From an uncultured Francisella sp. (GTDB lineage: Bacteria; Pseudomonadota; Gammaproteobacteria; Burkholderiales; Neisseriaceae), in NCBI GenBank assembly GCA_905373555.1, contig CAJPTP010000009.1:1-14181 (forward strand): a stretch of DNA of 14,181 nt, written 5' to 3'. A program made the translations under genes and the position numbers. Positions 13,685-14,181 of the stretch are shown here, piece by piece (the first letter of the stretch is position 1; each line of letters begins with the position of its first letter). The notes under the pieces are model-generated. The model was not told the origin of the DNA. It saw only the letters and a program-made list of their open reading frames with translations, and did no database searches.

Positions 13685-14181
13685 CCCCGATCGGCGTTTC
13701 GGCGCGGGTCGGGCGCAGGCGATCCCGTCAAAACGGCGGAGGACTGCGTCGGCGCGCCTTGCCCCTTGCGCGGGAGCGAATCGCCGCGCGCTGCGGGCGG
13801 TCCGGCCGATTTCTCGAGCGTTCGCCGATTTGTCGCGGCAAATTTTGTCATTGGCCGATGGCTTGTTTTTGAAGGCGCGCGGGGGAGGCCAAACGGCCAA
13901 AGTCGTTTGGGCGCGCGCCGCGCGATCTCGGGCGAAGCGTTGGGCCGCTCGCGGGCGCCTTGCCGCCGCGCCGTCTCGCTCCGCTTCGCCGTTTCTAAGA
14001 TTCGCGCTTGAGCGCGGCGCGAGCCGGCCCAACTTGGCGCAGGAGGCGCAAGCCCGTTGCGCGGGGCGGGGCGACGCGGTACGGTGCGGGGGCTTTTTGC
14101 CCAACCGCCGCAGCTTTCTTGTTCCTTTCCGCAGCCTCCTTGCGGTCGTCCCGGGCCCGGCGCGTGTGGGGGGGGTGAGGG
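13685..14181. other. Gap without a recognised gene
   Basis: Open frames on both strands give arginine/alanine-rich low-complexity translations with no domain and no ribosome-binding site. One interrupted hairpin is present: CCAAACG (13889-13895) with CGTTTGG (13904-13910), enclosed by GGCGCGC (13874-13880) with GCGCGCC (13913-13919). A near-repeat CCGCAGC-TCCTTG / CCGCAGC-TTCTTG lies at 14107-14138. Confidence 0.45.

Noticed and set aside
13517..14104. A 195-residue minus-strand frame after zapA
   Set aside because: Low-complexity arginine/alanine composition; it overlaps the zapA end and its terminator.

Overview
The window reads as chromosome of a fairly high-G+C Gram-negative bacterium, most likely a betaproteobacterium. 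The evidence is a proteobacterial-type threonine synthase, RraA, a MurU-type uridylyltransferase, and a small coiled-coil (ZapB-like) gene directly upstream of zapA. No rRNA, tRNA or species marker is present, so the assignment is an inference. Convincing intact genes fill only a little over half of the window, and long gaps are occupied by repeats and transposon wreckage. This suggests a genome that has recently carried many mobile elements.

Layout. (1) 1-57: an insertion-sequence-end-like repeat. (2) 101-2671, minus strand: thrC with its terminator, then a 575-base spacer holding a candidate promoter and an internal terminator, then rraA. (3) 2672-3492: a GC-rich gap with one candidate promoter. 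(4) 3493-4683: an EamA-type transporter and a strong terminator. (5) 4684-6718: about 2 kb without a convincing gene, holding two copies (E1, E2) of a roughly 205-base element with terminal inverted repeats, and a solo element end (R3). (6) 6719-10420: two tandem paralogous DUF262 genes. (7) 10421-11690: a second solo end (R6) leading into a frameshifted IS1595-like transposase remnant. The remnant is cut by a copy of the repeat seen at the window start, and a third small element (E3) follows. (8) 11691-13684: murU, a ZapB-like gene, zapA and a terminator. (9) 13685-14181: no gene seen.

How the parts work together. thrC, rraA, murU and zapB-like/zapA are housekeeping functions (threonine synthesis, RNA-decay control or aldolase chemistry, peptidoglycan recycling, Z-ring assembly). 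Between them sits an accessory island. Its cargo is the DUF262 pair, a family known from GmrSD-type and related DNA-modification-dependent defence enzymes. Related mobile-element ends lie on both sides of it. Both proteins keep the DUF262 nucleotide-handling motifs, but by hand alignment the histidine expected in the C-terminal HNH-like (DUF1524) region is N in one and Q in the other. That makes the pair the best candidate here for an unusual, possibly nuclease-altered, defence system.

The small elements E1-E3 look like one MITE-like family. They share end sequences with the IS1595-like remnant and carry a short peptide frame that stays open in all three copies. All identities below are by-eye alignments; no database search was run.
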